A stretch of 64,000 bases of DNA from Verrucosispora sioxanthis (lineage in GTDB: Bacteria; Actinomycetota; Actinomycetes; Mycobacteriales; Micromonosporaceae): positions 434,001-498,000 of the forward strand of contig NZ_SAIY01000001.1 in NCBI RefSeq assembly GCF_010560025.1. Direction: 5' to 3'. How positions within the stretch are numbered: position 1 is the first letter of the stretch; each line of letters starts with the position of its first letter. The position numbers and the translations under genes were made by a program. Positions 25,409 to 33,210 of the stretch are shown in pieces. Under the pieces are notes generated by a model that was given only the letters and a program-made list of their open reading frames with translations, ran no database searches and was not told the origin of the DNA.

Positions 25409-26215
25409 ATGGGCGACCTGCTGATCAATCTGCTGGCAAGTGTCATCGCCGGCACGGCCGTCTGGCTCACGGGCTTCCTGCTGCGGCGACACAAGCTGAA
25501 CCGGGCCCGTGCCTTCTTCGGCCTCGCCGCCGGAGCGAGCTGCCTGCTGGTGGTGTCCCGGCACGCCTCGTCGCCGCGCGAGTTCAGCGTCCACCGCCGC
25601 GACGTCGCCGCGCTCGTGGAGCTGGCGACCATCGCCCGCGAATGCGGCGCCCGGGCGGACCGGGTCGGCGAGAACCAACCGACCGGCGAGATCGGCCGGT
25701 TGACCGAGTTCTGCGTCGGCGGCCCCGGCGGCGCGAGCCCGCGCAGCGTCACGCACGTACGCGCGATCCTCCGTGGCGTGGCGTACGAGGTCTTCGACGA
25801 GGAGAAGCGTCGACTGTCGTTCACCGTCGGCGGCACCGAGTACGTCTACAGTCCGGAAACCAGCTACGTCCTGCTCGCCCGCTTCTGGGGGCCGGTCGGT
25901 GGACGCCCGGTGTTCTTCATCGGTGGCCTGACCGCCGGCAGCAACCTCGCCGGCGCCCGCTACCTGGCCCGGTACCACCCCGAGCTGTACCGCCAGTTCG
26001 GCGCCGACCGGCCGTTCGCACTGGTGCTGCGGATCGTCGAGCCCGCCGCGTACGGCACCGATTTCACCGAGCTGGCCGCCGACGTGACCGACGTGGCGTT
26101 CCAGCCGGCACCACAGCCTGGTGTCATCGACTCGGCCGGGACACCGCCGTCGACGAACTCGGACGACGGAGATCCACCCCGGACACTCCAGCCGGGCGTC
26201 TCGCCGGCACAGTAG
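25409..26215 (+). CDS. Membrane-anchored protein of unknown function paired with Ntn hydrolase
   Basis: 268 residues. One N-terminal membrane helix (LLINLLASVIAGTAVWLTGFL, about 4-24) is followed by basic residues, so the rest should be cytoplasmic. The soluble part alternates strands and helices: CLLVVSRHAS, then HRRDVAALVELATIARECG, EFCVGGPGGASPRS and RPVFFIGGLTAGSNLAGARYLAR. It resembles actinobacterial TM-plus-Rossmann-like proteins that report a nucleotide-like pocket, but I cannot name a family. A Pro-rich, disordered tail ends it. It starts 27 bp after the TetR gene and ends 91 bp before the Ntn hydrolase gene, same strand. A functional pair is inferred. Confidence 0.6.
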   Translation: MGDLLINLLASVIAGTAVWLTGFLLRRHKLNRARAFFGLAAGASCLLVVSRHASSPREFSVHRRDVAALVELATIARECGARADRVGENQPTGEIGRLTEFCVGGPGGASPRSVTHVRAILRGVAYEVFDEEKRRLSFTVGGTEYVYSPETSYVLLARFWGPVGGRPVFFIGGLTAGSNLAGARYLARYHPELYRQFGADRPFALVLRIVEPAAYGTDFTELAADVTDVAFQPAPQPGVIDSAGTPPSTNSDDGDPPRTLQPGVSPAQ

Positions 26216-26306
26216 GACAACACGGACCGACACCTGTCGGGGTGTAGGCAGGCGGAATGCCGGGTACCTCGCGCCCCAACCCCGCACCCCCGCCCAGGAG
26301 GACCCC

Positions 26307-27002
26307 ATGACCGTCGTACTCGCCGTCGTCTGCAGCGACGGGGTGGTGATCGGCGCGGACTCCCAGATCACCGACAGCGACCGTGGCCTGAGCTTCCCCG
26401 CCCGGAAGCTGCACCCGCTGGGCTCCTGCGCCGCCTGGGGCGGCAGCGGCGCGCGGGGAGTACTCAACGACCTGCGCCCCCTCCTTGAGGACTCGGCCAC
26501 CGCCATCCTCGAAGCACCCGACATCGGCGACGAGTTGCAGGAGCGCGTCCTGCCCGTCTTCAAGAAGCACTACGAGAACTACATCCCGGACGTGCCCGGC
26601 GAGGACGACGGCGGCGGGGTGTCGGCGTACCTGCTCGCGGCCGGCTACAGCCAGGGCGCGCCGTGGATCGTGGAGATCAACCCCAACGGGCTCATCGGCC
26701 GTTACGAGGACGTGGGCTTCCACGCCATCGGCTCCGGCGCGCCGATGGCCCAGCAGGCCGGCGCGCTGCTGTCCCACTTCCGGATGACCACGCGCACCGT
26801 CGAGTACGGCGTGGTGGGCGTGATACGGGTGCTGGAGGCGCTGGATCTGACCTCACCGTCGGTCGGCGGGCCGTTCAACGTCGCGTGCATCCGCGAGGAG
26901 GGCGCCCACCACCTCGACGAGAAGGAGATCGCCAAGGCGCTGAAGGACTCCCAGCGCTGGCGCGACCTCGAACAGGAAGCACTCGACCGGCTGTTCGACT
27001 GA
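26307..27002 (+). CDS. Proteasome-beta-like Ntn hydrolase without propeptide
   Basis: 231 residues with the proteasome beta-subunit/HslV fold signature. After Met removal the protein starts TVVLAVVCSDGVVIGADSQ, with Thr as residue 1. Asp17 (GAD) and Lys33 (PARKLHPLG) then fall exactly at the proteasomal catalytic positions, and GSGAPMAQQAGALL matches the later SGxG-type region. Unlike true PrcB there is no propeptide, so activation needs only methionine aminopeptidase. A CAGGAGGA ribosome site precedes the ATG. No Mpa/ARC ATPase or PrcA is adjacent; the upstream neighbour is a membrane-anchored unknown. Similar solitary Ntn hydrolases include Anbu and BPH; which group this belongs to is not resolved. 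Confidence 0.75.
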   Translation: MTVVLAVVCSDGVVIGADSQITDSDRGLSFPARKLHPLGSCAAWGGSGARGVLNDLRPLLEDSATAILEAPDIGDELQERVLPVFKKHYENYIPDVPGEDDGGGVSAYLLAAGYSQGAPWIVEINPNGLIGRYEDVGFHAIGSGAPMAQQAGALLSHFRMTTRTVEYGVVGVIRVLEALDLTSPSVGGPFNVACIREEGAHHLDEKEIAKALKDSQRWRDLEQEALDRLFD

Positions 27003-27134
27003 AGCCGGCGATGACGGCCGACGGCTGCTGCAGCCAGGTCAGGTCGTAACCGACGACGAGCAGTTCCGCGGCATACGCCGCCCGTAAGGAGCTCGTAAGG
27101 CCGCCCGAGCCGGTGGCCGGGTTAGCATCCGATC

Positions 27135-27725
27135 ATGCCCGGCATCCGTACCGCCCCCGCCGTCGCCGCCCTCACCGCAGCCGTCCTCGCCCTGACCGCC
27201 TGCGGTGGCACGGAGCAGCCCGCCGATCCGAAGAGCACGACTGCCGGGCCGAGCACAGCGGCTCAGCCGACACCGTCGGGTGCCGCCGCGCCGACGGCGA
27301 GCAGCGGGACGGAAACGACGGTCCCGCAGGCGCTCTCGTTCACTGCCCGGACGATCGACGGTGAGAACTTCGCGGGTGGCAGCCTCGTCGGCAAGCCGGC
27401 GGTGTTGTGGTTCTGGGCGGCCTGGTGTACCCGGTGCCGCGCGGTGGCCGACGAGGTCGCCGCTGTGCAGCGGGACAACGCAGGCCGGGTAAACGTGATC
27501 GGCGTGGCCGGGCTCGGCAGCGGCGACGAGGCGATGCGGCGGTTCGCGAAGCAGACCGGAATCGAGCGCTTCCCCAACCTGGCCGACGACGACGGTCAGG
27601 TATGGCGCCGCTTCGAGGTGACCAGCCAGGAGCAGTACGTGCTGCTCGACTCCGCCGGCACTGTCGTGCACTCGGGACCACTGTCGCAGCAGGACCTGCG
27701 CAAGCGGGTCAGCGAGCTGAGCTGA
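27135..27725 (+). CDS. TlpA-like thioredoxin-fold lipoprotein
   Basis: 196 residues. The signal peptide ends with lipobox LTAC (Cys23), followed by a Thr/Ser/Pro tether, then a redoxin domain from about 66. Active-site motif is WAAWCTRCR (CxxC), with cis-Pro in RFPNLADDDGQ. It should act outside the membrane as a disulfide reductase and receive electrons from the CcdA protein, whose gene starts 2 bp after this stop. A TAGCAT element at 27123-27128 directly upstream, with no ribosome site, suggests leaderless transcription. Confidence 0.88.
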   Translation: MPGIRTAPAVAALTAAVLALTACGGTEQPADPKSTTAGPSTAAQPTPSGAAAPTASSGTETTVPQALSFTARTIDGENFAGGSLVGKPAVLWFWAAWCTRCRAVADEVAAVQRDNAGRVNVIGVAGLGSGDEAMRRFAKQTGIERFPNLADDDGQVWRRFEVTSQEQYVLLDSAGTVVHSGPLSQQDLRKRVSELS

Positions 27726-27727
27726 CC

Positions 27728-28639
27728 ATGACAGACACCCCGTACGGCCTCGCCGTCGGTGCCGGGCTGTTGGCTGCGGTCAACCCGTGTGGCTTCGCAC
27801 TGCTACCGGCGTACCTGTCGATGCTGGTGCTGGGCGACGAGCCATCAGCCGAACGGGACGCGCTTGCGTCCGTCGGTCGGGCGGTCGCGTTGACCGGTGC
27901 CATGACGCTCGGATTCGTCGCGGTGTTCGGCGCGTTCGGGCTGCTCGCCGCCCCCGCGGCGGACGCGGTCGCCCGTCACCTGCCCTGGGTGTCGATCCTC
28001 ATCGGGCTCGCCCTGGTGGCTGCCGGTGGCTGGCTGCTGGCGGGGCGCCAGTTGCCCACCTTCGCGCCGAAACTGGCCACCGGGCCGGAGGTCCGCCGGC
28101 GCTTCGGCTCGATGGTGCTGTTCGGTGCGGCGTACGCGATCGCTTCGCTCGGCTGCACCATCGGCCCGTTCCTCGCCGTCGTGGTCGCCACTTTCCGCGC
28201 CGGATCCGCCCTGTCCGGAGTCGCCCTGTTCGTGGCGTACGCCTTCGGTATGGGGCTTGCGGTGGGGGCAGCCGCGCTGGCCGTCGCACTCGCCCGTGAG
28301 TCGCTGGTACGCCGCGCCCGCCGAGCTTACTCGCTGCTCGGGCGGGTCGCCGGGCTGCTGCTGGTGGTCACCGGCGGGTACGTTGCCTGGTACGGCTGGT
28401 ACGAGGTGCGGACTTTCTCCGGTAGCGGTGCCGTGGACGACCCGATCATCGAGGCGGCCGGCACCGTCCAGACAGCGGTCAGCACCTGGCTGGCAGAGCT
28501 GGGTCCGTGGACGGTCGCGGTGGCGGTGCTGGCCCTGCTCGCCCTGGCCGCAGGGATCACCCTGCAGCGTCGGCTACCTGCCCGCCGGGCCGTCGCTCGC
28601 CCGGCTGGGCCTGACCGTTCGCCGGACGACCGGGCATGA
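27728..28639 (+). CDS. ccdA: CcdA/DsbD-like thiol-disulfide transmembrane protein
   Basis: Membrane protein of 303 residues that carries reducing equivalents across the membrane. Hallmarks are LAAVNPCGFALLPAYLS in TM1 (Cys-containing NPC motif) and ASLGCTIGPF in TM4, giving the paired redox Cys. Six or seven helices are visible. A C-terminal extension with an extra TM (WTVAVAVLALLALAAGITL) is longer than minimal CcdA. It is translationally coupled to the thioredoxin lipoprotein, its likely partner in extracytoplasmic thiol reduction. Confidence 0.88.
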   Translation: MTDTPYGLAVGAGLLAAVNPCGFALLPAYLSMLVLGDEPSAERDALASVGRAVALTGAMTLGFVAVFGAFGLLAAPAADAVARHLPWVSILIGLALVAAGGWLLAGRQLPTFAPKLATGPEVRRRFGSMVLFGAAYAIASLGCTIGPFLAVVVATFRAGSALSGVALFVAYAFGMGLAVGAAALAVALARESLVRRARRAYSLLGRVAGLLLVVTGGYVAWYGWYEVRTFSGSGAVDDPIIEAAGTVQTAVSTWLAELGPWTVAVAVLALLALAAGITLQRRLPARRAVARPAGPDRSPDDRA

Positions 28640-28679
28640 GTGTGGGTCTGCTCCATCCCGCAGGTGGCGGCCACGACCG

Positions 28680-29636
28680 TCAACGGCGAGCCTCGCTGGC
28701 CGAGCCGTCAAGGAGCGCCTGCACAGTGTCATGCACACGAGCGGCGCACCGGGCGACGTACTCGTCGTCGGCGGCGGCCTCCGGACCGTGCCGTTCGAAA
28801 TGGATGGGCGGACCGATCCTGACGGTGATCCGGGCCGGCAGTGGCAGGTAGGGCACCGCGGGGAGAAAGGTCAGCCCCCATGGCAGGCTGAGCAGCAGCG
28901 GCCACCGTGCGAGACGCAGCCACCGTCGGGTGCGTAGCAGCCGGGCCACGGCGGCACCGTCGTACAGGACCACGGCGGTGTTGTGCGCGCCGGCTGCGGC
29001 GACCGGAACAACCGGCACGCCGCAGGCGACCGCGAGGCGCGCATGGCCGACGCGACCATCGAAGATCACCTGGTGTCGGTCGGTCCAGCGGCGAGCACCG
29101 TCGGCGTCGCCGCCCGGATAGACGAGGACCTTGTCGCCCTTCGTGAGCAGCGCCACGGCGGTGGCGAAGTCGGCGGGCACGGCGCCGAGTGGTCGGAGCC
29201 AGCGCCCGAGCAGGGTCAGCCCGAGGTCGTGGGTGAGCACCCACGGTGTGTCGGCCAGTCCCCGCGCGTGGTGCACGGCCGCGGCGAACAGGTAGGTGTC
29301 GCCGGTGTAGAAAACGCCGTTGTGGTTGGCGACGTACAGCGCCGGACCGGACGGGATGTGTTCGATGCCGATGACCCGCGCACGGTGGTAGGGCACCAGG
29401 ATGCGCCGGACCCGTCCGGCCGCGCGGGCGATCGCCCGCGGATCGCGCTGCGGCTTCATCTGGTACGGGCGTGCGCTGTCGCGGCCAGCAGTGGCCGGGT
29501 CAGCCGGCGAATTGGCCAGGGTCAGCAGCCGCGCCTGCAGGTGCTCGCCCACGGCGTCGACGGCGGCAAGTGCATACGTCGGGTAGGGGTGCACGGTGCG
29601 GTACAGGTCGGTGAGCCGGCCGCGGCGGGCGACCAT
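28680..29636 (-). CDS. Lysophospholipid acyltransferase (PlsC-like) domain, fused to the tail of the upstream oxidoreductase
   Basis: The frame contains two parts. Residues 1-45 (LTDLYRTVHPYPTYALAA) are the end of the dimerisation domain of the pyridine-nucleotide disulfide oxidoreductase encoded upstream. From about Met60 (ATG 29459) there is a PlsC-type acyltransferase: YVANHNGVFYTGD is the catalytic His motif in a longer-spaced HX7D form, and VYPGGDADGARRWTDRHQVIFDGRVGHARLA is the block III/glycerol-phosphate-type region. It may be made alone from an internal start or as the C-terminal half of a fusion. No ribosome site favours 29459. Substrate is probably an acyl acceptor lipid. Confidence 0.7.
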   Translation of the reverse strand: MVARRGRLTDLYRTVHPYPTYALAAVDAVGEHLQARLLTLANSPADPATAGRDSARPYQMKPQRDPRAIARAAGRVRRILVPYHRARVIGIEHIPSGPALYVANHNGVFYTGDTYLFAAAVHHARGLADTPWVLTHDLGLTLLGRWLRPLGAVPADFATAVALLTKGDKVLVYPGGDADGARRWTDRHQVIFDGRVGHARLAVACGVPVVPVAAAGAHNTAVVLYDGAAVARLLRTRRWLRLARWPLLLSLPWGLTFLPAVPYLPLPARITVRIGPPIHFERHGPEAAADDEYVARCAARVHDTVQALLDGSASEARR

Positions 29637-29657
29637 GCGGCCAGTTCGCCGATGACC

Positions 29658-30899
29658 TCACCCGCGGCGGAGCGCCACCACGGTGGCGCCGACCGAGCGC
29701 CCCCGCGGATCGGCGACCAGCTGCGCCCACCCAATCGGTACGTCCGGCGGCCACCGCCAGTCCACCTCGGTCAGGTCGAGGCGGGTGATGATGGCGCGGT
29801 CGCCCCACCGGTGGCGGGCCTGCGCGGCGCGCAGGCCGACCCGGGCGACCTCGGGGTCCGTGAAGATCACGTACGGCATCGGCAGGTAGCGAACGTGGCT
29901 CGGCAGCCAGAACAGCGCGTTGAGCGTGGCCGTGCCCGCCTGGTGGGCAGCGACGTGGGTGAAGGGCAGCACGCCCGTGACGTCGCCGGCGGCGTACACA
30001 CCCGGGGCGGTGGTCCGCATCCGGCTGTCCACCCGGACCGCACCCTGGTCGGTGACGGCCACGCCGGCAGCTCCCAGGCCCAACTCGGCGGTGCGCGGCC
30101 GTCGCCCGCCCGCGACGAGGATCCGGTCGAAACCGACCGCCCCCGGCTGGTCCCCGGTCAATCGCACCCGCCACGGGTCGGCGGCGGCCACCTCGGTCAC
30201 CTGTGTGCCGGTGCGCACGTCGACGCCCTCGTCGCGTAACCGGTCGGTGATCAGCTGCCCGACCTCTGGATCTTCGCGGGGCAGTAGCCGCGGCGCCCGC
30301 TCCACCAGCGTCACCGCGCTGCCGAGACGGGCGAACGCCTGACCGAGTTCGCAGCCGACCGGCCCGCCGCCGAGCACCAGCAGCCGCGGCGGCAGAACCT
30401 GCAGGTCCCAGATGGTGTCACTGGTCAGCGGGCCGGCCGCCGCCAGCCCCGGCACCGGCGGCAGCTGCGGCTGCGATCCGGTCGCCACCAGCACACACCG
30501 CGCCGTCACCTCCCGGCCGTCAGAGGCCAGCCGCACCCGCCGAGGACCGACGAAGACGGCCTCGTCCGTGATGACCTCGGCTCCGGCCGCGCGGACCCGT
30601 TCCGGTGCGTCATGCGGTGCGATCGCCTCCTGGGCCGCTCGCACATGCGCCATCACGCCCGTCAGGTCGATGTCCGGTTCCACCGGGGTCAGGCCGACCC
30701 GGTCGGCGCGGCGCATCCGGTGCGCCAGGTCGGCCGCCTCGATCAACGCCTTGCTCGGCACACACCCGGTCCACAGGCACTCACCGCCGGTACGGTCCCG
30801 TTCGATCAGCGCCACCCGGGCACCGAGCCCGCCGGCGATCACGGCGGAGACCAAGCCGGCGGTACCGCCGCCGAGCACCAACAGATCCAGGTCGGTCAT
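29658..30899 (-). CDS. Class I pyridine nucleotide-disulfide oxidoreductase (mercuric-reductase / lipoamide-dehydrogenase-like), truncated by frameshift
   Basis: FAD flavoprotein; 413 residues as read. FAD motif LLVLGGGTAGLVSA, redox-active Cys pair ECLWTGCVPSK, NAD motif LVLGGGPVGCELGQAF, FAD motif II TAPGVYAAGDV, and HVAAHQAGTATLNALFW follow in order. The frame ends at VGATVVALRRG, short of the dimerisation tail. One extra base near 29679 puts AAGEVIGELAA in another frame, and one missing base near 29636 returns it to the frame of the acyltransferase, where the missing tail continues. The N-terminal HC mercury domain is absent. ATG 30899 has GAGGTG upstream. The cluster with TlpA/CcdA-like genes suggests thiol redox chemistry. 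Confidence 0.75.
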   Translation of the reverse strand: MTDLDLLVLGGGTAGLVSAVIAGGLGARVALIERDRTGGECLWTGCVPSKALIEAADLAHRMRRADRVGLTPVEPDIDLTGVMAHVRAAQEAIAPHDAPERVRAAGAEVITDEAVFVGPRRVRLASDGREVTARCVLVATGSQPQLPPVPGLAAAGPLTSDTIWDLQVLPPRLLVLGGGPVGCELGQAFARLGSAVTLVERAPRLLPREDPEVGQLITDRLRDEGVDVRTGTQVTEVAAADPWRVRLTGDQPGAVGFDRILVAGGRRPRTAELGLGAAGVAVTDQGAVRVDSRMRTTAPGVYAAGDVTGVLPFTHVAAHQAGTATLNALFWLPSHVRYLPMPYVIFTDPEVARVGLRAAQARHRWGDRAIITRLDLTEVDWRWPPDVPIGWAQLVADPRGRSVGATVVALRRG

Positions 30900-30998
30900 G
30901 AGCACCTCACCGCAGGCCAGGTGGGTCGCAGCCCATTGTCGATCACGCCGCGACGCTACCCGGCGGCACACCGGCCGGCATCCCCGTACGGGAACTCG

Positions 30999-31203
30999 TC
31001 ACCAACCGGTAAGCCCGGCGAGGTCAAGGTAGGCGGCTTGCGTGCCGGAGACCACGTGCACGTGCCCACCGCGCATCACCTTGACCCCTGTCATCCGCCC
31101 GCCGGGCCGCAGCAGGCCGACCGCCTGCTCCCACGCCGGTCGCCAGTCGCCGTCGACGCTGAGCGCGTACATGAACAACACCGCGTCGAACAGCTGCCCA
31201 AAG
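30999..31203 (-). pseudogene. 3' remnant of a SAM-dependent methyltransferase cut by an IS element
   Basis: About 65 residues: LFDAVLFMYALSVDGDWRPAW, then LLRPGGRMTGVKVMRGG resembles the motif III/post-motif region of a class I methyltransferase. The 5' part stops abruptly at the inverted repeat of the IS at 31204. I do not find the missing N-terminal half beyond the other IS end, so the insertion was accompanied by deletion or rearrangement. Confidence 0.6.
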
Positions 31204-32078
31204 GGACGTCTCGTAGCTCCGGCGTTCGTCCATGATGGATCATGTCGGGGTGCAGGTGATCTCGGCAGCCCGCCCAGAGTGGATCTTCCCGTTCACCGGG
31301 CTGCAGCCCGTCCAGTTCCGCCGGCTGGTCAGGCTGGTCTCCGAGCGGGGCGGTGACGCGATCGCAGATGGTCGGCCGGGGCGGCAGTGGTCGCTCGATC
31401 TGGCTGATCGGGTGTTGCTGGTCGCCGCGTACTGGCGGACGACCCTGACGATGCGGCAGATCGGTCCGCTGTTCGGGGTGTCGCACTCCGCCGCGCACCG
31501 GGTCATCGACACCCTCGGCCCGCTCCTCGCCTTGGCTCCGGTACGCCGACGCCGGGTCGACCAGATCGCCATCGTCGACGGCACCCTTGTCCCGACCCGC
31601 GACCACCGCCTCGCCGCACCGAGCAAGAACTACCGCTACTCCACGAACCCTGCAGGTCGCCATCGACGCCCACACCCGCCTCGTCGTCGCCCTGGGCGAC
31701 CCGCAGCCCGGCAACCGCAACGACACCATTGTCTACCGCACCTGCGGCATCGACGCCAAGCTCGCAGGCAGGCCGGTCATGGCCGACGGCGCCTACCGCA
31801 GCAACCCCGACGTGATCATCCCCTACCGCAAACCCATTAACGGCAGTGAACTAACCTGCTGGAAGAAGAACCTGAACAAGCAGCACCGCACCGTCCGAGC
31901 CCAGGTCGAACACGCCCTCGCCCGGATGAAGACCTTCAAAATCCTCCGCGACTACCGCCGCGCCGCCCACACATCGACCGACACCGCATCCGGCATCGCC
32001 CACCTCCACAACATCATCCTGCTCGGATGACACCAGCACCGGTACCAGGCAACGCCTCCACCGAGTTACGAGACGTCC
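31204..32078 (+). mobile_element. IS5-family insertion sequence, 875 bp
   Basis: Ends are inverted repeats beginning GGACGTCTCGTA (31204-31215, and 32067-32078 on the other strand), with similarity continuing imperfectly for a few bases (GCTCCGG versus ACTCGG). Inside is one IS5-type DDE transposase frame carrying a frameshift. No target-site duplication is visible at the flanks (AAAG left, TTTA right), which fits a rearranged or old insertion. Confidence 0.75.
31232..32030 (+). pseudogene. IS5-family transposase, one-base frameshift
   Basis: The N-terminal helix-turn-helix part (RQIGPLFGVSHSAAHRVIDTL) leads to the first catalytic Asp in IAIVDGTLVPTRDH. After KNYRYSTN the frame slips at CCC 31648-31650; the second half, LQVAIDAHTRLVVALGDPQPGNRNDT, continues in the next frame and has DGAYR and VEHALARMKTFKILRDYRR (the catalytic Glu region). 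Removing one C restores a normal length of about 265 residues. No A or T slippery run is present, so programmed frameshifting is unlikely. Confidence 0.75.
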
Positions 32079-32218
32079 TTTAGCGACCACGGAGGTTCAC
32101 GGTGTTGGATAACACACCGTCCGAGTACCGATTTTCGGCGTGGGTTTCCACGCGACCACGGACGCCAGCAGGCCCCGGTGTGCGCGCAGCGCAGCTCCGT
32201 GCGACGTCGCTGCTCGCG

Positions 32219-33181
32219 TCAGCCGGCCGATGACGGAGTGAGCGGCGCGACAGGTAGGTCGGCCCGGGGCGTCGAGTTGGATTCGGCGGCGTGGCGAGGG
32301 CGGAGTCCGTCGGTATCCCGTCCACCCATCGCCGCCTCCTCAATCAGCATCGCCACCCGACTCCCGGTCCATCGGTTCGACGGCCGGTCCAGCTGAACGA
32401 TCGGAACGGCACTGGCCAGGCCGGCTATCCACCGCAGATGCGCCTGATGCTGAAGGATGCAGAAATAGGGCCGGAGCGTGTTGGTGATGAGAGCCGTGAG
32501 GGCTGCCGGGCCCGTCAACGCGTGGACATCCGACACCACCTCGCCGCCCTCCGGGCGTAGGACGACCACCAACTCCAGGGACAGTTCGTCGTGATCGGTG
32601 GGGACGAGGGGAAAGCCGAGCTTGCCCGTTCCGATTATCTCCTCGCCACCGTCCCGGCTCATGCCGAGACGTTCCACGGTCTCCCGCCGCAGCCTCAACC
32701 GGCGACCTGACGGGCAGACGGTGGGGATGACGACGCCCTCCCGCACGGCAAAGTCGACGGCGGTGACCTCGTCAGTGACGATGGAGTGCCCTCGGCCGGC
32801 CAGGAGTGCGGCGGTAGTCGATTTTCCCGCACCGCTCGGCCCGGCCACTGCCACCAGGCGTCCTCCTACCCGGATCGTCGAGGCGTGCAGGGCGAATCGG
32901 CGTTGCTGGATGAGGACCAGCGAGGCGACCATGCCTTCGAGCCACATGCGGATCACTGAGGCCGATGCCCCGGGCATCACCTGCACCTGGACGTGCCGGC
33001 CCTGCCAGACGTGGAACCTGGCAGCACCGGGGATCTCCAGTACCGCCTCCGAGGCGTCCGCCGTCAACCAGGGCGTAGCGATGATCGGATTCGACACCCT
33101 ACGGTCGACCCGACCGGCCTCCACCTTGGCCCCGAACACCGTCGGCACCGCAGCGATCAATCGGTCCTGACATACCTCCAT
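32219..33181 (-). CDS. HPr-kinase-like lasso peptide kinase
   Basis: 320-residue protein related to the C-terminal kinase domain of HprK. Walker A is AGPSGAGKSTTAALLAGRG, followed by IVTDEVTAVD (Walker B-like acidic pair) and GFPLVPTDHDELSLE. Homologues in lasso clusters (paeninodin type) phosphorylate the C-terminal Ser of the precursor; here the precursor does end in Asp-Ser. The ATG at 33181 follows AGAAAGAGAA; a GTG at 33199 is possible. It is divergent from the exporter gene by 29 bp and is the last cluster gene before the IS element. Gap 32079-32218 shows nothing recognisable. Confidence 0.8.
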   Translation of the reverse strand: MEVCQDRLIAAVPTVFGAKVEAGRVDRRVSNPIIATPWLTADASEAVLEIPGAARFHVWQGRHVQVQVMPGASASVIRMWLEGMVASLVLIQQRRFALHASTIRVGGRLVAVAGPSGAGKSTTAALLAGRGHSIVTDEVTAVDFAVREGVVIPTVCPSGRRLRLRRETVERLGMSRDGGEEIIGTGKLGFPLVPTDHDELSLELVVVLRPEGGEVVSDVHALTGPAALTALITNTLRPYFCILQHQAHLRWIAGLASAVPIVQLDRPSNRWTGSRVAMLIEEAAMGGRDTDGLRPRHAAESNSTPRADLPVAPLTPSSAG

Positions 33182-33210
33182 GAGTTCTCTTTCTAGCACA
33201 AAATAGACAT

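Noticed and set aside
31640-31660. Programmed frameshift in the IS transposase
   Set aside because: IS5-group programmed shifts normally use A or T runs; here the break is at CCC and one extra base explains it, so decay or error is more likely.
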